Shown here piece after piece: positions 1 to 8,121 of a DNA stretch of 64,000 bases. The notes under the pieces are model-generated. The model had not been told where the DNA came from. It did not search any database and saw nothing but the letters and a program-made list of their open reading frames with translations. Source of the DNA: Bordetella pertussis 18323 (lineage in GTDB: Bacteria; Pseudomonadota; Gammaproteobacteria; Burkholderiales; Burkholderiaceae_B); NCBI RefSeq assembly GCF_000306945.1, contig NC_018518.1, positions 2,666,001 through 2,730,000 on the forward strand, given 5' to 3'. Each line of letters opens with the position of its first letter. Positions within the stretch are counted from its first letter, which is position 1. Position numbers and translations under genes: made by a program.

Positions 1-1
1 T

Positions 2-103
2 GCCGGCGACGCCGAGCGGCTGGCGGCGCACATGGCCGGCTGGCCGGCCGATGTGCGCGCCTACGCCCTGCGCCTGGCCGGCGCGGCGGACCTGCCGGCC
101 TAG
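2..103 (+). CDS. 3' end of an unidentified protein
   Basis: This is the last 33 codons of a gene that begins outside the window. It reads in frame to a TAG stop and ends LRLAGAADLPA. The composition is Ala/Leu-rich and helical, with no motif I recognise. The stop codon lies inside the CTAG of the IS481 target hexamer (99-104), so the natural C-terminus may have been longer or different before the insertion. The function cannot be inferred. Confidence 0.4.
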   Translation, partial: AGDAERLAAHMAGWPADVRAYALRLAGAADLPA

Positions 104-1050
104 ATGTGAACTGTCAATAGGTTGTATTCGTCCAGGTTGAGTCTGGAGATGGGTACAGCGCGCCCGATGCCTTGGTGGGGTCGATGCCAGTTGTAGTGGT
201 GTAGCCAGGATTTCATGGCATCGGCTCGGTGTTGGGAGTTCTGGTAGGTGTGAGCGTAAGCCCACTCACGCAAGGCCGACTGGATGAAGCGTTCGGCCTT
301 GCCATTGGTCTGTGGGCGGTAAGGTCGGGTAAAGCGGTGCTTGATGCCCAGCTCATGGCACAGCGCGGCGAAGGCGCGGCTGCGAAAGGCCGAGCCATTG
401 TCGGTGAGCAAGCGCTGGATGGTCACGCCCAGGCGCTGGTAGTAGGCCACTGCGTCCTTGAGGAACTGGACGGCGCTGGGGAAGCGCTCGTCGGGGTGGA
501 TGTCGGTGAAGGCCACGCGGGCGTGGTCATCGATGGCCACGAAGACGAAGTCCCAGCCGGCCCCCTCAACGGTATCGCGTCGGTTGCCCGTGACCCGGTG
601 GCCAGGGCGCTGGATACGTCCCAGCTTCTTGATGTCGATGTGCAGCAGATCGCCGGGGGCCTGATGCTCGTAGCGCACCACCGGCTCGGCCGGCTCCAGG
701 TCGGCCAGGTGCGACAGACCGGCGCGGGCCAGGACGCGGCTGACGGTGCTGGCTGACACGCCCAGCGCCTGGGCGATGCGCGCTTGGGTCAGCCGCTTGC
801 GGCGCAGCTCCACGATAGCCAGCGCCTTGGCCGGCGCAATCGCTCGGGGCGAGACCGTCGGGCGCGAGGACGCATCGGCCAAGCCCGCCTGGCCCTGAGC
901 CAGGAAGCGGCCCAGCCATTTGCGCACAGTCGGCGCGGTGACCCCATAGGCGCGGGCCGCTTCAGGCACACAAACTTGATGGGCGATCAATTGCTGGACC
1001 ATTTCGAGTCGACGTAGGAAGGTCAATCGGGCATGCTTATGGGTGTTCAT
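100..1050 (-). CDS. IS481 transposase
   Basis: A 316-aa DDE transposase of the IS481 family. The N-terminus carries helix-turn-helix segments (residues about 15-50 and 80-110, including VSASTVSRVLARAG). The integrase core follows, with the catalytic aspartates in DLLHIDIKKLG and LLTDNGSAF and the glutamate in the motif PQTNGKAERF. The start ATG follows a GGAGCCCGGCCGG stretch just inside the right end. The reading frame runs off the element: the element supplies GTT CAC A and the target supplies TC TAG, so the stop codon is made by the CTAG target. The protein ends VHI here and VHT in the other copy. Confidence 0.95.
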   Translation of the reverse strand: MNTHKHARLTFLRRLEMVQQLIAHQVCVPEAARAYGVTAPTVRKWLGRFLAQGQAGLADASSRPTVSPRAIAPAKALAIVELRRKRLTQARIAQALGVSASTVSRVLARAGLSHLADLEPAEPVVRYEHQAPGDLLHIDIKKLGRIQRPGHRVTGNRRDTVEGAGWDFVFVAIDDHARVAFTDIHPDERFPSAVQFLKDAVAYYQRLGVTIQRLLTDNGSAFRSRAFAALCHELGIKHRFTRPYRPQTNGKAERFIQSALREWAYAHTYQNSQHRADAMKSWLHHYNWHRPHQGIGRAVPISRLNLDEYNLLTVHI

Positions 1051-1147
1051 CCGGCCGGGCTCCTTGAGTGAACTGGGGGATCGGCGATTTCCAGTTTCTC
1101 AAATCCGGTTCGGATGAACCATGCATACAACCTATTGAATCTTCACA
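105..1147 (-). mobile_element. IS481, copy 1
   Basis: A complete 1043-bp element whose transposase reads leftward. The left end begins TGTGAACTGTCAATAGG, and the right end is the complement of TGTGAAGATTCAATAGG, giving imperfect terminal inverted repeats. It is nearly identical to the copy at 35547-36589; I saw one internal difference, near 1081 (GAT against GAC in transposase sense). The flanking hexamers are CCTAGA on the left and GCTACC on the right. IS481 is known to duplicate a 6-bp NCTAGN target, so unequal flanks suggest that this copy is a product of recombination between IS481 elements. Confidence 0.95.
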
Positions 1148-1395
1148 GCTACCCCGCCATGGACAACATGGCCTGGTACGGCCTGGTCGCGCCGGCCGGC
1201 GTACCGCCCGAAGTCGTCAAGCGCGTCCACGACGCGGCCGTCAAGGCCCTGCAGGACCCGAAGATCCGCAAGCGCCTGGAAGACGGCGGCTCCATCGTGG
1301 AAGGCAGCACCCCCACCGAATACGCCAACCTCATCAAGCGCGAACTGGAACTGCGCAAACGCATCGCCACCGAACAGAAAATCCAGCTGAACTGA
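1148..1395 (+). pseudogene. Truncated Bug/TctC solute-receptor gene (3' part)
   Basis: This is the C-terminal 80 or so residues of a Bug-family (tripartite tricarboxylate transporter) periplasmic receptor. WYGLVAPAGVPPEVVKRVHDA and the ending with a KRELELRKR helix are typical of the last lobe of this family. The signal peptide and first two thirds are missing, cut by IS481 copy 1. An ATG inside the IS right end (1114) is in frame and could start a 93-aa chimera beginning MNHAYNLLNLHS, but this would lack the binding cleft. The 5' part is not in this window. Confidence 0.85.
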
Positions 1396-1400
1396 CTGGT

Positions 1401-1426
1401 GTGCCTGTCCCCGCGGGGACAGGCAC
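1401..1426. repeat. Dispersed palindrome, REP-like
   Basis: A perfect 26-bp palindrome: GTGCCTGTCCCCG followed directly by CGGGGACAGGCAC. The same unit recurs around 28212, 33838, 33892, 51991 and 61443 and at 62697. It lies between the Bug remnant and the end of the repair operon, where a 13-bp hairpin could also act as a bidirectional terminator. On the minus strand it contains GGTGCCT then GTCCCC, the IS1663 target. Confidence 0.8.
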
Positions 1427-1465
1427 CCCGTCATACGGGGGGCAGGCACCCGCTGGATGCTTGCC

Positions 1466-4102
1466 TCACCCGCCCGACGGCAGTTCCCGCAATGGGACGC
1501 CCATGTCGCGCCAGGCTTCGGCGTGGCAGGTAAACAGCAGCACCTGGTGCCGCGAGGCGGCGTCGAACAGGGCGCGCTTGATCAGATCGCGCCGCGCGTC
1601 GTCGGCATGGACCAGCGCGTCGTCCAGCACCAGCAGCGCGGGCCGGCCGGCTTGCGCCAGCAGATCCGCGTAGGCCAGGCGCGCCAGCACGCCCAGTTGC
1701 TCGCGCGTGCCGAAACTGAGCGCGTCCAGGCCATCTTCCAGGCCGTCGCGCCGCAGCGCCACCGGCATCAGCGTCTCGTCCAGGCGCCATTGCGCGCCCG
1801 GGAACAGCAGCGCCAGGTAGTGCTGCAGGCGGCGGGCCAGGGGTTCGAGCAGACGCTGGGTGGCGGCGGTGCGGTGTTCGTCGAGCAGGCGCCACAGCAA
1901 GTCCAGCGCCTCGGCGCGTTCCACGTATTCGGCGCGCCGCCGGGCCAGCCGCTGCAGGTCGGCCTCGGCCAGCAGCAACTGCTCGCCCAGCCCCTGGGCG
2001 CCGGCCTGTTCCAGGCGGCCCTGCAATTGCAGCAACTCGCCATGGCGGCGATGCTGGGCCTCGCGCTCCAGCGCGGCCGAACGCTCGTAGCGCTGCAGGT
2101 CCTGTTCGACCAGTTCGGGTTGGTGCGCCGCCAGCGCCGCGCCGGCCTCCTTGGCGCGGCGGGCCAGGCTGTCGCGCAAGGCGCGCGCCTCGACCAGCCG
2201 CAAGCCCCGTTGGGCGCGCTGCGCGCTGCGCTGCTCGCCCGCGTAATCCTGCTCGCGCGCCTGCCATTGGGCTTGCAGCAATTGCGCGCGGGCGGCCTGG
2301 GTGTCCAGTTCGGTGCGCGCCGCCACCGTTGCCCGAGCGCCATGCTCGGCAGCCTGTTCGGCCGCCCGCAGCGCCTGCTGGATTTCGGCCAGCGGCGGCA
2401 TGTCCCCCGCCGCCGCCGGCGGCAAGGCCTGCAGGCGCGCCTGCAGTTGGTCGCGGCGCCGGGCCGTGGCGGCCTGCTCGGCCTGCAGGGCCGGCACACC
2501 GTCGGGCGCGTGGATGCGCAAGGCCTTGCGCGCCATGTCCAGGTCGCGCCGGGCCTGCTCGCTGGCCGCCAGGCGCGCCTCGGCGCCGGCCAGGTCGGGC
2601 ACGCCCAGCTTGCCGAGCAGCGCATCGCGTTCGGCGCCGCGCGCGCGCAGTTCGTCGAGCAGGGCCGGCAGGTCGCGTCCGCCGGGCAGGATTTCCAGTT
2701 CGCCGACCCCGTCGATGCGCACGCGCGCCGCGCTGGTGATCAGCACCTGCGCGTCGCCGGCCAGCGCCACGCCGTCGAGTTCGACCTGCTTGCCCGGCAA
2801 CAGCCGGTGGTGTAGGCGCGTGGCCATTGCGCGCTGCTGCGCGCGTAATTCGTTGAGCAGGCGCTCCTGCTCGCGCAGGCGCGCGACGGTATCGGCATCG
2901 ATGGCCGACTCCGCCAGTTGCGCCTGATGCCCGGCGACCGCCGCCGCCAGTTCGGCGGCCTGCTGCAAGGCCTGTTGCTGGCGCTGCGCATCGGCCTGCA
3001 GGCGAGCCAGTTGCTCCGCCAGATCGCCGCGCTCGGCGCCGGCCTGCGCGCAGGCCAGGCGTTCGCGCCAGTGCGCCACCTGGGCAGCCAGCTCGCCCTG
3101 CCCGGCCTGCACGCGCTCGAGCGCGGCCCGGGCCGGCTCCATGGCCTGCTGCGCGGCCTGCGCGTCGTTGCGCAACTGGGCCAGCGCCTCGGCGTCATGC
3201 TGGTCGCGCCCGACCTGCTCGGCAAGCAGCGCCAGGGTCTCGTCGGCCTGCGCCAGCTCGCGCTGCAATTGCTCCAGGGCCTGGCGTTCGCGCGCGATGC
3301 CTTCCAGGCGCTGGCGCGCCTGCGCGGCCCGCTCGGCCATTGCCTGCCAGGGCTGTTCGCGCTGGGCTCGCTCATACTCGGCGCGCAGCCGCGCCAGCCG
3401 GTCGACGTCGTCGTCGACCTGGCGCTTGGCGGCGGCCAGCGTCTCGCATTGCTCGCGGGCCCGCGCCCAGGCTTCCTCGGCTTCCTTGTAGGCCCCCTTG
3501 GGCTTGCCGCCGCGCGCATCCAGCAAGGCGGCGCGCTCGGCCGCCACGCGCTCGAACAGGCGATCGCCGTCGGTGGCGGCCAGCTCGCCCGACACCTCGG
3601 TCAGCGCCGCGCGCACGTGCATGCCGGCATGCCCGGCCGGCGCGAGCAGGGTCTGTCCTTCGCCCTGCTGGATCCACAACAGGCCCGGCACTCCTGCGTG
3701 CTCGGGCCGGCTCAGGCCGCGGCCCGCGAACTCGTAGCCCAGCAGCCGCGCCAGCAGGTTCTCGGCTTCCTCGCCTTCATGGCGTTGCGCGCCGCCGTCG
3801 ATCAGCAACTCGCAGCGCGCGCGGTGCAGGAACTGCTTGCGCAGCGAATACGCGTGGCCGTCGTGCGTGAAATCCACCGTCACCGAGGACCGCGCGTCCG
3901 GCATGTCCCAGGGCGCCAGGTCGGCCAGCGGCTTGTTGGTGGCGTAGCGTTCCAGGAACGCGGCGCGCAGGGCCGCGACGAAGGTGCTCTTGCCCGCCTC
4001 GTTGGGACCCACGGTGATGTTCAGGCCGCCATCCAGGTCTTCCAGCGCGACTGGCTGGCGGAATTTGCGAAACGCCTCCAGGGCGATGCGGCGCAGCTTC
4101 AC
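1466..4102 (-). CDS. Rad50/SbcC-like AAA ATPase
   Basis: An 878-aa SMC-like ATPase of the SbcC/YhaN type, presumed partner of the phosphoesterase encoded just upstream in DNA end processing. The N-terminus has the Walker A motif GPNEAGKST (about residues 33-41). The middle 600 residues are Arg/Gln/Ala/Glu-rich heptads, predicted as coiled coil. The C-terminus carries LSFGTREQLGVLARLAYADLL (signature) and LLVLDDALVHAD (Walker B). The start is a GTG overlapping the stop of the upstream gene by four bases (4099-4102), indicating translational coupling. No zinc-hook CxxC is evident, which argues for the YhaN-type branch rather than classical SbcC. Confidence 0.85.
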   Translation of the reverse strand: MKLRRIALEAFRKFRQPVALEDLDGGLNITVGPNEAGKSTFVAALRAAFLERYATNKPLADLAPWDMPDARSSVTVDFTHDGHAYSLRKQFLHRARCELLIDGGAQRHEGEEAENLLARLLGYEFAGRGLSRPEHAGVPGLLWIQQGEGQTLLAPAGHAGMHVRAALTEVSGELAATDGDRLFERVAAERAALLDARGGKPKGAYKEAEEAWARAREQCETLAAAKRQVDDDVDRLARLRAEYERAQREQPWQAMAERAAQARQRLEGIARERQALEQLQRELAQADETLALLAEQVGRDQHDAEALAQLRNDAQAAQQAMEPARAALERVQAGQGELAAQVAHWRERLACAQAGAERGDLAEQLARLQADAQRQQQALQQAAELAAAVAGHQAQLAESAIDADTVARLREQERLLNELRAQQRAMATRLHHRLLPGKQVELDGVALAGDAQVLITSAARVRIDGVGELEILPGGRDLPALLDELRARGAERDALLGKLGVPDLAGAEARLAASEQARRDLDMARKALRIHAPDGVPALQAEQAATARRRDQLQARLQALPPAAAGDMPPLAEIQQALRAAEQAAEHGARATVAARTELDTQAARAQLLQAQWQAREQDYAGEQRSAQRAQRGLRLVEARALRDSLARRAKEAGAALAAHQPELVEQDLQRYERSAALEREAQHRRHGELLQLQGRLEQAGAQGLGEQLLLAEADLQRLARRRAEYVERAEALDLLWRLLDEHRTAATQRLLEPLARRLQHYLALLFPGAQWRLDETLMPVALRRDGLEDGLDALSFGTREQLGVLARLAYADLLAQAGRPALLVLDDALVHADDARRDLIKRALFDAASRHQVLLFTCHAEAWRDMGVPLRELPSGG

Positions 4103-5223
4103 GAAGCGCCCTCCGCCAGCTCGCGCTGGTATTGCAGCAGCAGCCGCAGCGCGACGCGCGCTGCGGCGGCCTGCGCGCCGTCGCCCTGCATGGCCTGCAG
4201 GCGCGCGGCGGCCGCGCCCACGTAGCCATCGACCGAGAGCGCGGCCAGGTCGGCCGCATCCGGCTCCAGCACCAGTCCGGCGCTGTCGGCGACCAGCGCG
4301 CGCACGCGCGCCGCGGCGCGCTCGACATCGCGGCGCAATGCGTCCCAGCGCCGCGCCAGCGACAGCGCGCCGTGCAGTTCCAGGCGCAGCACGTCGCCGG
4401 CCTGCAGGCCGGCCAACCGGTGGCCCAGATCCTCGGCATCGGAAGCCAGGTCCAGCCGCTCGACCCAGTGCGACCAGCGATATTTGCCGACCTCCAGCTG
4501 GCGCACCTGCGGCGGCGCGCCTGGCGCCGCCACCTCCACGAGCAGCGCATATCCCGGGGCATTGCCGCGAAAGCGGTCGGGCTCGGGCGTGCCGGCATAC
4601 CAGGTGCGTTCGTCGATGCGCAGGCAGCCGTGCCAGTCGCCCAGCGCCAGATAGTCCAGCCGGGCGCGCTGCGCGCGGTCCGGCGCGATCGGGTTGGCGG
4701 CATCGGCCTGCTCGGGCAGCCGGTCGGCCACGCTGCCGTGCGCCAGCCCCACGCGCACCAGGCCCGCGGCGCTGTCCATGGTGTCGAACGCGGCAGTCAC
4801 ATCGTCATAGGTATGGCGCTGGGTCAGCGGCGCGGCCAGCACGGCCAGCCCCGCCAGCGGCAGCTCGACCGCGGCCGTGTCCTGGGGAACGTGGACGTTG
4901 GTTCCGATGCACTCGAGCCGGCGCGCGCGCGACCAGACGCTGTCGGCCAGCGCCGCATCGTGGTTGCCGGCGATCAGCACCCACGGGCCCTCGTAGGCCT
5001 GCATGGCGCCGAACAGGCGCCGGATCGTGCGATCCGAAACGCTTTGCGTATCGAAGACGTCGCCGGCCACCAGCACGGCGTCGACGGCCAGTTCGCTGGC
5101 CTGGGCGGCAATGCGGGCCACGGCCTCCAGCCGCGCCTCGGCCAGCACGGCCGCGTCATCGCTGTCGAACTGGCCGTACTGGCGGCCGATCTGCCAATCC
5201 GCGGTATGAATGAATCGGGTCAC
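4099..5223 (-). CDS. Mre11/SbcD-like metallophosphoesterase
   Basis: A 374-aa calcineurin-like phosphoesterase, likely the nuclease partner of the downstream ATPase. Metal-binding motifs appear in order: HTADWQIG (residues about 6-13), VAGDVFD, IAGNHDAA, GLAHGSV and ALGDWHG. In classical SbcD the first motif reads DxH; here the histidine position is Gln. I recall HTADWQ as usual in this subfamily rather than a lesion. The start is GTG. It forms a two-gene operon with overlapping ends. In this pair-type the phosphoesterase cuts DNA ends while the ATPase gates access. Confidence 0.85.
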   Translation of the reverse strand: MTRFIHTADWQIGRQYGQFDSDDAAVLAEARLEAVARIAAQASELAVDAVLVAGDVFDTQSVSDRTIRRLFGAMQAYEGPWVLIAGNHDAALADSVWSRARRLECIGTNVHVPQDTAAVELPLAGLAVLAAPLTQRHTYDDVTAAFDTMDSAAGLVRVGLAHGSVADRLPEQADAANPIAPDRAQRARLDYLALGDWHGCLRIDERTWYAGTPEPDRFRGNAPGYALLVEVAAPGAPPQVRQLEVGKYRWSHWVERLDLASDAEDLGHRLAGLQAGDVLRLELHGALSLARRWDALRRDVERAAARVRALVADSAGLVLEPDAADLAALSVDGYVGAAAARLQAMQGDGAQAAAARVALRLLLQYQRELAEGAS

Positions 5224-5299
5224 GAAGCTCCGGTCGGGCGCGCGCCGCGCCTGTCGTCATGCCCGGATTGTGGCACAGGCGCCGGCGCGCGCCGACGGC

Positions 5300-6604
5300 T
5301 CAGGCGGCGTTGTGCTGCGCGCGCGCCACGCCGCCGCCAGCCTGCCCGCCCGCGCCGTAGCGCGACAGCGCGAGGTCGTCGGCGCGGATGGCCGGCTGGC
5401 GCCCGCACACCTGGTCGGCCACCAACTGGCCCGACCCGCAGGCCATGGTCCAGCCCAGGGTGCCGTGGCCGGTGTTCAGGAACAGGTTGCCATACTTGGT
5501 GGCGCCGATGATGGGCGTGCTGTCCGGCGTCATCGGCCGCAGGCCGGTCCAGAACTCGGCCTGCTCGACCGCGCCGCTGCCGGGGAACAAATCGTTGACC
5601 ACCAGCTCCAGGGTCTTGCGGCGCGCCTCCTTCAGGCGCAGATCGAAGCCCGCCAGCTCGGCCATGCCGCCGACGCGGATGCGCTGGTCGAAGCGCGTGA
5701 CCGCGACCTTGTAGGTTTCATCCAGGATGGTGGAAACCGGCGCGGCGGACTCGTCAGTCATGGGAATGGTGAGCGAATAGCCCTTGACGGGGTAGACCGG
5801 CAGATCCAGGCCCAGCGGGCGCAGAAAGCCACGCGTATAGCTACCGAACGCCGCGACGTAGCGGTCGGCCGCCAGTTGCTCGCCGCCCACGCGCACGCCA
5901 ACCACCTGCCCGCCGCGCACGTCCAGCCCCTCGACCTGCTGGTTGAAGCGGAATTGCACGCCCAGCGCCTTGGCCTTCTCGGCCAGCTGCAGGGTGAAGC
6001 GCCGGCAATCGCCGGTTTCGTCGTTGGGCAGGCGCAGGCCGCCGGCCAGCTTGTCCAGCGCGCGCGCCAGCGCCGGCTCGGCGGTGGGCAGGCGGTTGCG
6101 GTCGAGCAATTCGTACGGCACGCCGCACTCTTCGAGCACGGCGATGTCGCGCCGCGCGGCTTCCATCTGCGCGGCGGTGCGGAACAGCTGCAACGTGCCC
6201 TGGGTGCGCTGCTCGTACTGGATGCCGGTATCGGCGCGCAAGGTGCGCAGGCAGTCGCGGCTGTATTCGGCCAGGCGCAGCATGCGTTCCTTGTTGACGC
6301 TGTAGCGGCCGGCCGAGCAATTGGCCAGCATCGCCGCCAGCCAGCGCCACTGGTAGAAACTGCCGTCGGCGCGGATGGCCAGCGGCGCATGCTTCTGGAA
6401 CATCCACTTCAGCGCCTTGAGCGGGATGCCGGGCGCCGCCCACGGCGTGGAGTAGCCCGGCGACACCTGGCCGGCATTGCCGTAGCTGGTTTCGTCGGCC
6501 GGCCCGGCGCGGCGCTCCAGCACCGTGACCTGCGCGCCCTGGCGCGCCAGATAATAGGCGGTCGTCGTGCCGATGACGCCGCTGCCCAGGACGATGACGT
6601 GCAT
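5300..6604 (-). CDS. dadA: D-amino acid dehydrogenase
   Basis: A 434-aa flavoprotein that oxidatively deaminates D-amino acids, passing electrons to the membrane quinone pool. The N-terminal dinucleotide fold [20 protein letters not shown] is followed by [22 protein letters not shown], a hallmark of the DadA small subunit, and the C-terminal [19 protein letters not shown] contact. I chose the ATG at 6604, close to the E. coli length (432), over an upstream GTG; a GGGAG sits just before it. It is divergent from an Lrp-type regulator, the arrangement expected for amino-acid-inducible dad genes. Confidence 0.92.
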   Translation of the reverse strand: MHVIVLGSGVIGTTTAYYLARQGAQVTVLERRAGPADETSYGNAGQVSPGYSTPWAAPGIPLKALKWMFQKHAPLAIRADGSFYQWRWLAAMLANCSAGRYSVNKERMLRLAEYSRDCLRTLRADTGIQYEQRTQGTLQLFRTAAQMEAARRDIAVLEECGVPYELLDRNRLPTAEPALARALDKLAGGLRLPNDETGDCRRFTLQLAEKAKALGVQFRFNQQVEGLDVRGGQVVGVRVGGEQLAADRYVAAFGSYTRGFLRPLGLDLPVYPVKGYSLTIPMTDESAAPVSTILDETYKVAVTRFDQRIRVGGMAELAGFDLRLKEARRKTLELVVNDLFPGSGAVEQAEFWTGLRPMTPDSTPIIGATKYGNLFLNTGHGTLGWTMACGSGQLVADQVCGRQPAIRADDLALSRYGAGGQAGGGVARAQHNAA

Positions 6605-6661
6605 AGAATCTCCCACACTCTTTTACATACGTGAATTCCTGTAGTCTAGGAGGCCCCAGGC

Positions 6662-6674
6662 AGTGATAATCACT
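6662..6674. promoter_or_regulatory. Candidate Lrp-type operator between dadA and its regulator
   Basis: In the 135-bp divergent gap, AGTGAT-A-ATCACT forms a perfect 6+1+6 inverted repeat in an AT-rich stretch. Lrp-family regulators commonly bind such sites and control the gene opposite. The assignment to this regulator is inferred from position only. Confidence 0.45.
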
Positions 6675-6739
6675 AAAATCATTCCGGGATGCCGGCCTTT
6701 CCACTGGCCGCCGCGGGTTTTCTTACCTTTGGAAGTGAA

Positions 6740-7207
6740 ATGCGCGAACTGGACCGCATCGATCGCAAAATCCTCGATATTCTGCAACGTGAAGGGCGTA
6801 TATCCATTACCGAGCTGGCGGAGAAAATCAGCCTGTCGGCCACGCCCTGTTCCGAGCGCGTCCGGCGCCTGGAACGCGAGGGCGTGATTACCGGCTACCA
6901 TGCGCGCATCAATCCGGCGGCGCTGGGCAAGACGCTGCTGGTATTCCTGGAAATCCGCCTTTCGGCCAAGTCCGGCGATGTGTTCGACAAGGTCAAGCAG
7001 GAACTTCTGTACGTGCCCGAGGTCATGGAATGCCATCTGGTCTCGGGCGATTTCGATTATCTGGTCAAGGCGCGGCTATCGGAAATGAATGAATACCGCC
7101 GCTTGCTGGGCGAGATTCTCAAGCGCCTGCCCGCTTCGGCGGAATCGCACAGCTACGTGGTCATGGAAGAAATCAAGGAAACCCTCTACCTGCCTGTGGA
7201 CCGCTGA
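6740..7207 (+). CDS. Lrp/AsnC-family transcriptional regulator
   Basis: A 155-aa Lrp-family protein. MRELDRIDRKILDILQREGRISITELAEKI opens the winged helix-turn-helix, and LSATPCSERVRRLEREGVI is the recognition helix region. A C-terminal RAM ligand-binding domain follows, with VMECHLVSGDFDYLVKA. The start ATG at 6740 has GGAAG eight bases upstream and gives the normal family length; an upstream ATG at 6689 would add an unlikely extension. Being divergent from dadA, it probably regulates that gene in response to an amino acid such as alanine or leucine. Confidence 0.88.
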   Translation: MRELDRIDRKILDILQREGRISITELAEKISLSATPCSERVRRLEREGVITGYHARINPAALGKTLLVFLEIRLSAKSGDVFDKVKQELLYVPEVMECHLVSGDFDYLVKARLSEMNEYRRLLGEILKRLPASAESHSYVVMEEIKETLYLPVDR

Positions 7208-7323
7208 ATCCCGCCGCCCGCCATGAACCGGGGACGCTTCATCTTTTTTCTGTACCATTCTGAGCCGTATTTCATTTCATGCCCGCCGTCCGCGCCCGCC
7301 GGCGCGGCGCAGGAGCCTCATCC

Positions 7324-7992
7324 ATGAGCCGTTTGTACCGATATTTCTTCCGCGGCCTGATCACCGTCCTGCCCATCGCGCTGACGCTGTATCTGCTGTT
7401 CATTTTCCTGGCCTGGACCGAAGCGCTGGCGCTCACCCTGCTGCGCCCGTTCATCGGCAGTTTCTACATCCCGGGCATGGGCCTGGCGCTGGGCATCCTC
7501 GGCATCCTGGCCATCGGCTACCTGGTGTCGAAACAACGCGTGCAGCGCTGGCTGCTGCTGCTGGAAATGCCGTTTACCAACCTGCCGGTGGTCAAGAGCA
7601 TTTATTCGTCGCTCAAGAGCTTCGCCGATTATTTTTCGCCCAGCGCCAAGACCAGCTCGCAGCAGGTCGTGATCCTGCGCATGCCGGGCAATCCGCTGGA
7701 GCTGGTGGGCCTGGTCACCCGCCGCACGCTGGAAGGCCTGCCGGACGGGTTCACGCAGGGCGACCGCGTGGCCGTCTACCTGCCCATGGGCTACATGATC
7801 GGCGGCTACACCGTGTTCGTGCCCACCGAGTGGGTGCATCCGATCCAGATGTCGGTGGAGGAAGCCATGCGCTCGTCCCTGATCGCCTGGATGGCGCGCG
7901 CCGAGAACGGCGCGGCCAGCGGCACGGTGGCCACGCCGCCGGCACCGCCCGCGCCCCCCGCCCCGCCGGCGGCGGGCGGCCCGCAGGCCTGA
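7324..7992 (+). CDS. DUF502 family membrane protein
   Basis: A 222-aa protein of the DUF502 family. Two N-terminal transmembrane helices (about residues 8-30 and 48-68, the latter GMGLALGILGILAIGYLV) are followed by the conserved segment PVVKSIYSSLKSFADYFSPS and a soluble domain with VAVYLPMGYMIGGYTVFVPTEWV. The C-terminal 25 residues are a low-complexity Pro/Ala tail. In many proteobacteria the gene lies near aspS, but not here. The molecular function is not established. Confidence 0.85.
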   Translation: MSRLYRYFFRGLITVLPIALTLYLLFIFLAWTEALALTLLRPFIGSFYIPGMGLALGILGILAIGYLVSKQRVQRWLLLLEMPFTNLPVVKSIYSSLKSFADYFSPSAKTSSQQVVILRMPGNPLELVGLVTRRTLEGLPDGFTQGDRVAVYLPMGYMIGGYTVFVPTEWVHPIQMSVEEAMRSSLIAWMARAENGAASGTVATPPAPPAPPAPPAAGGPQA

Positions 7993-8121
7993 TCCGCGCC
8001 CGGGCCCGCGCGCCGGCGGCGCGGATCGGCGCGCCGCCTCTTGCGGATTTCGCGCCGATTGGCAATGATTGCCTCCCGCGCCGGGTCCCTCCGGCGCCAC
8101 GACGGCTCAGGGAGCCTATCC

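Noticed and set aside
4099..5223. Loss of the first histidine (HTADWQ) in the Mre11-like protein as an inactivating change
   Set aside because: I recall HTADWQ as a normal variant of this subfamily; the remaining metal motifs are intact.
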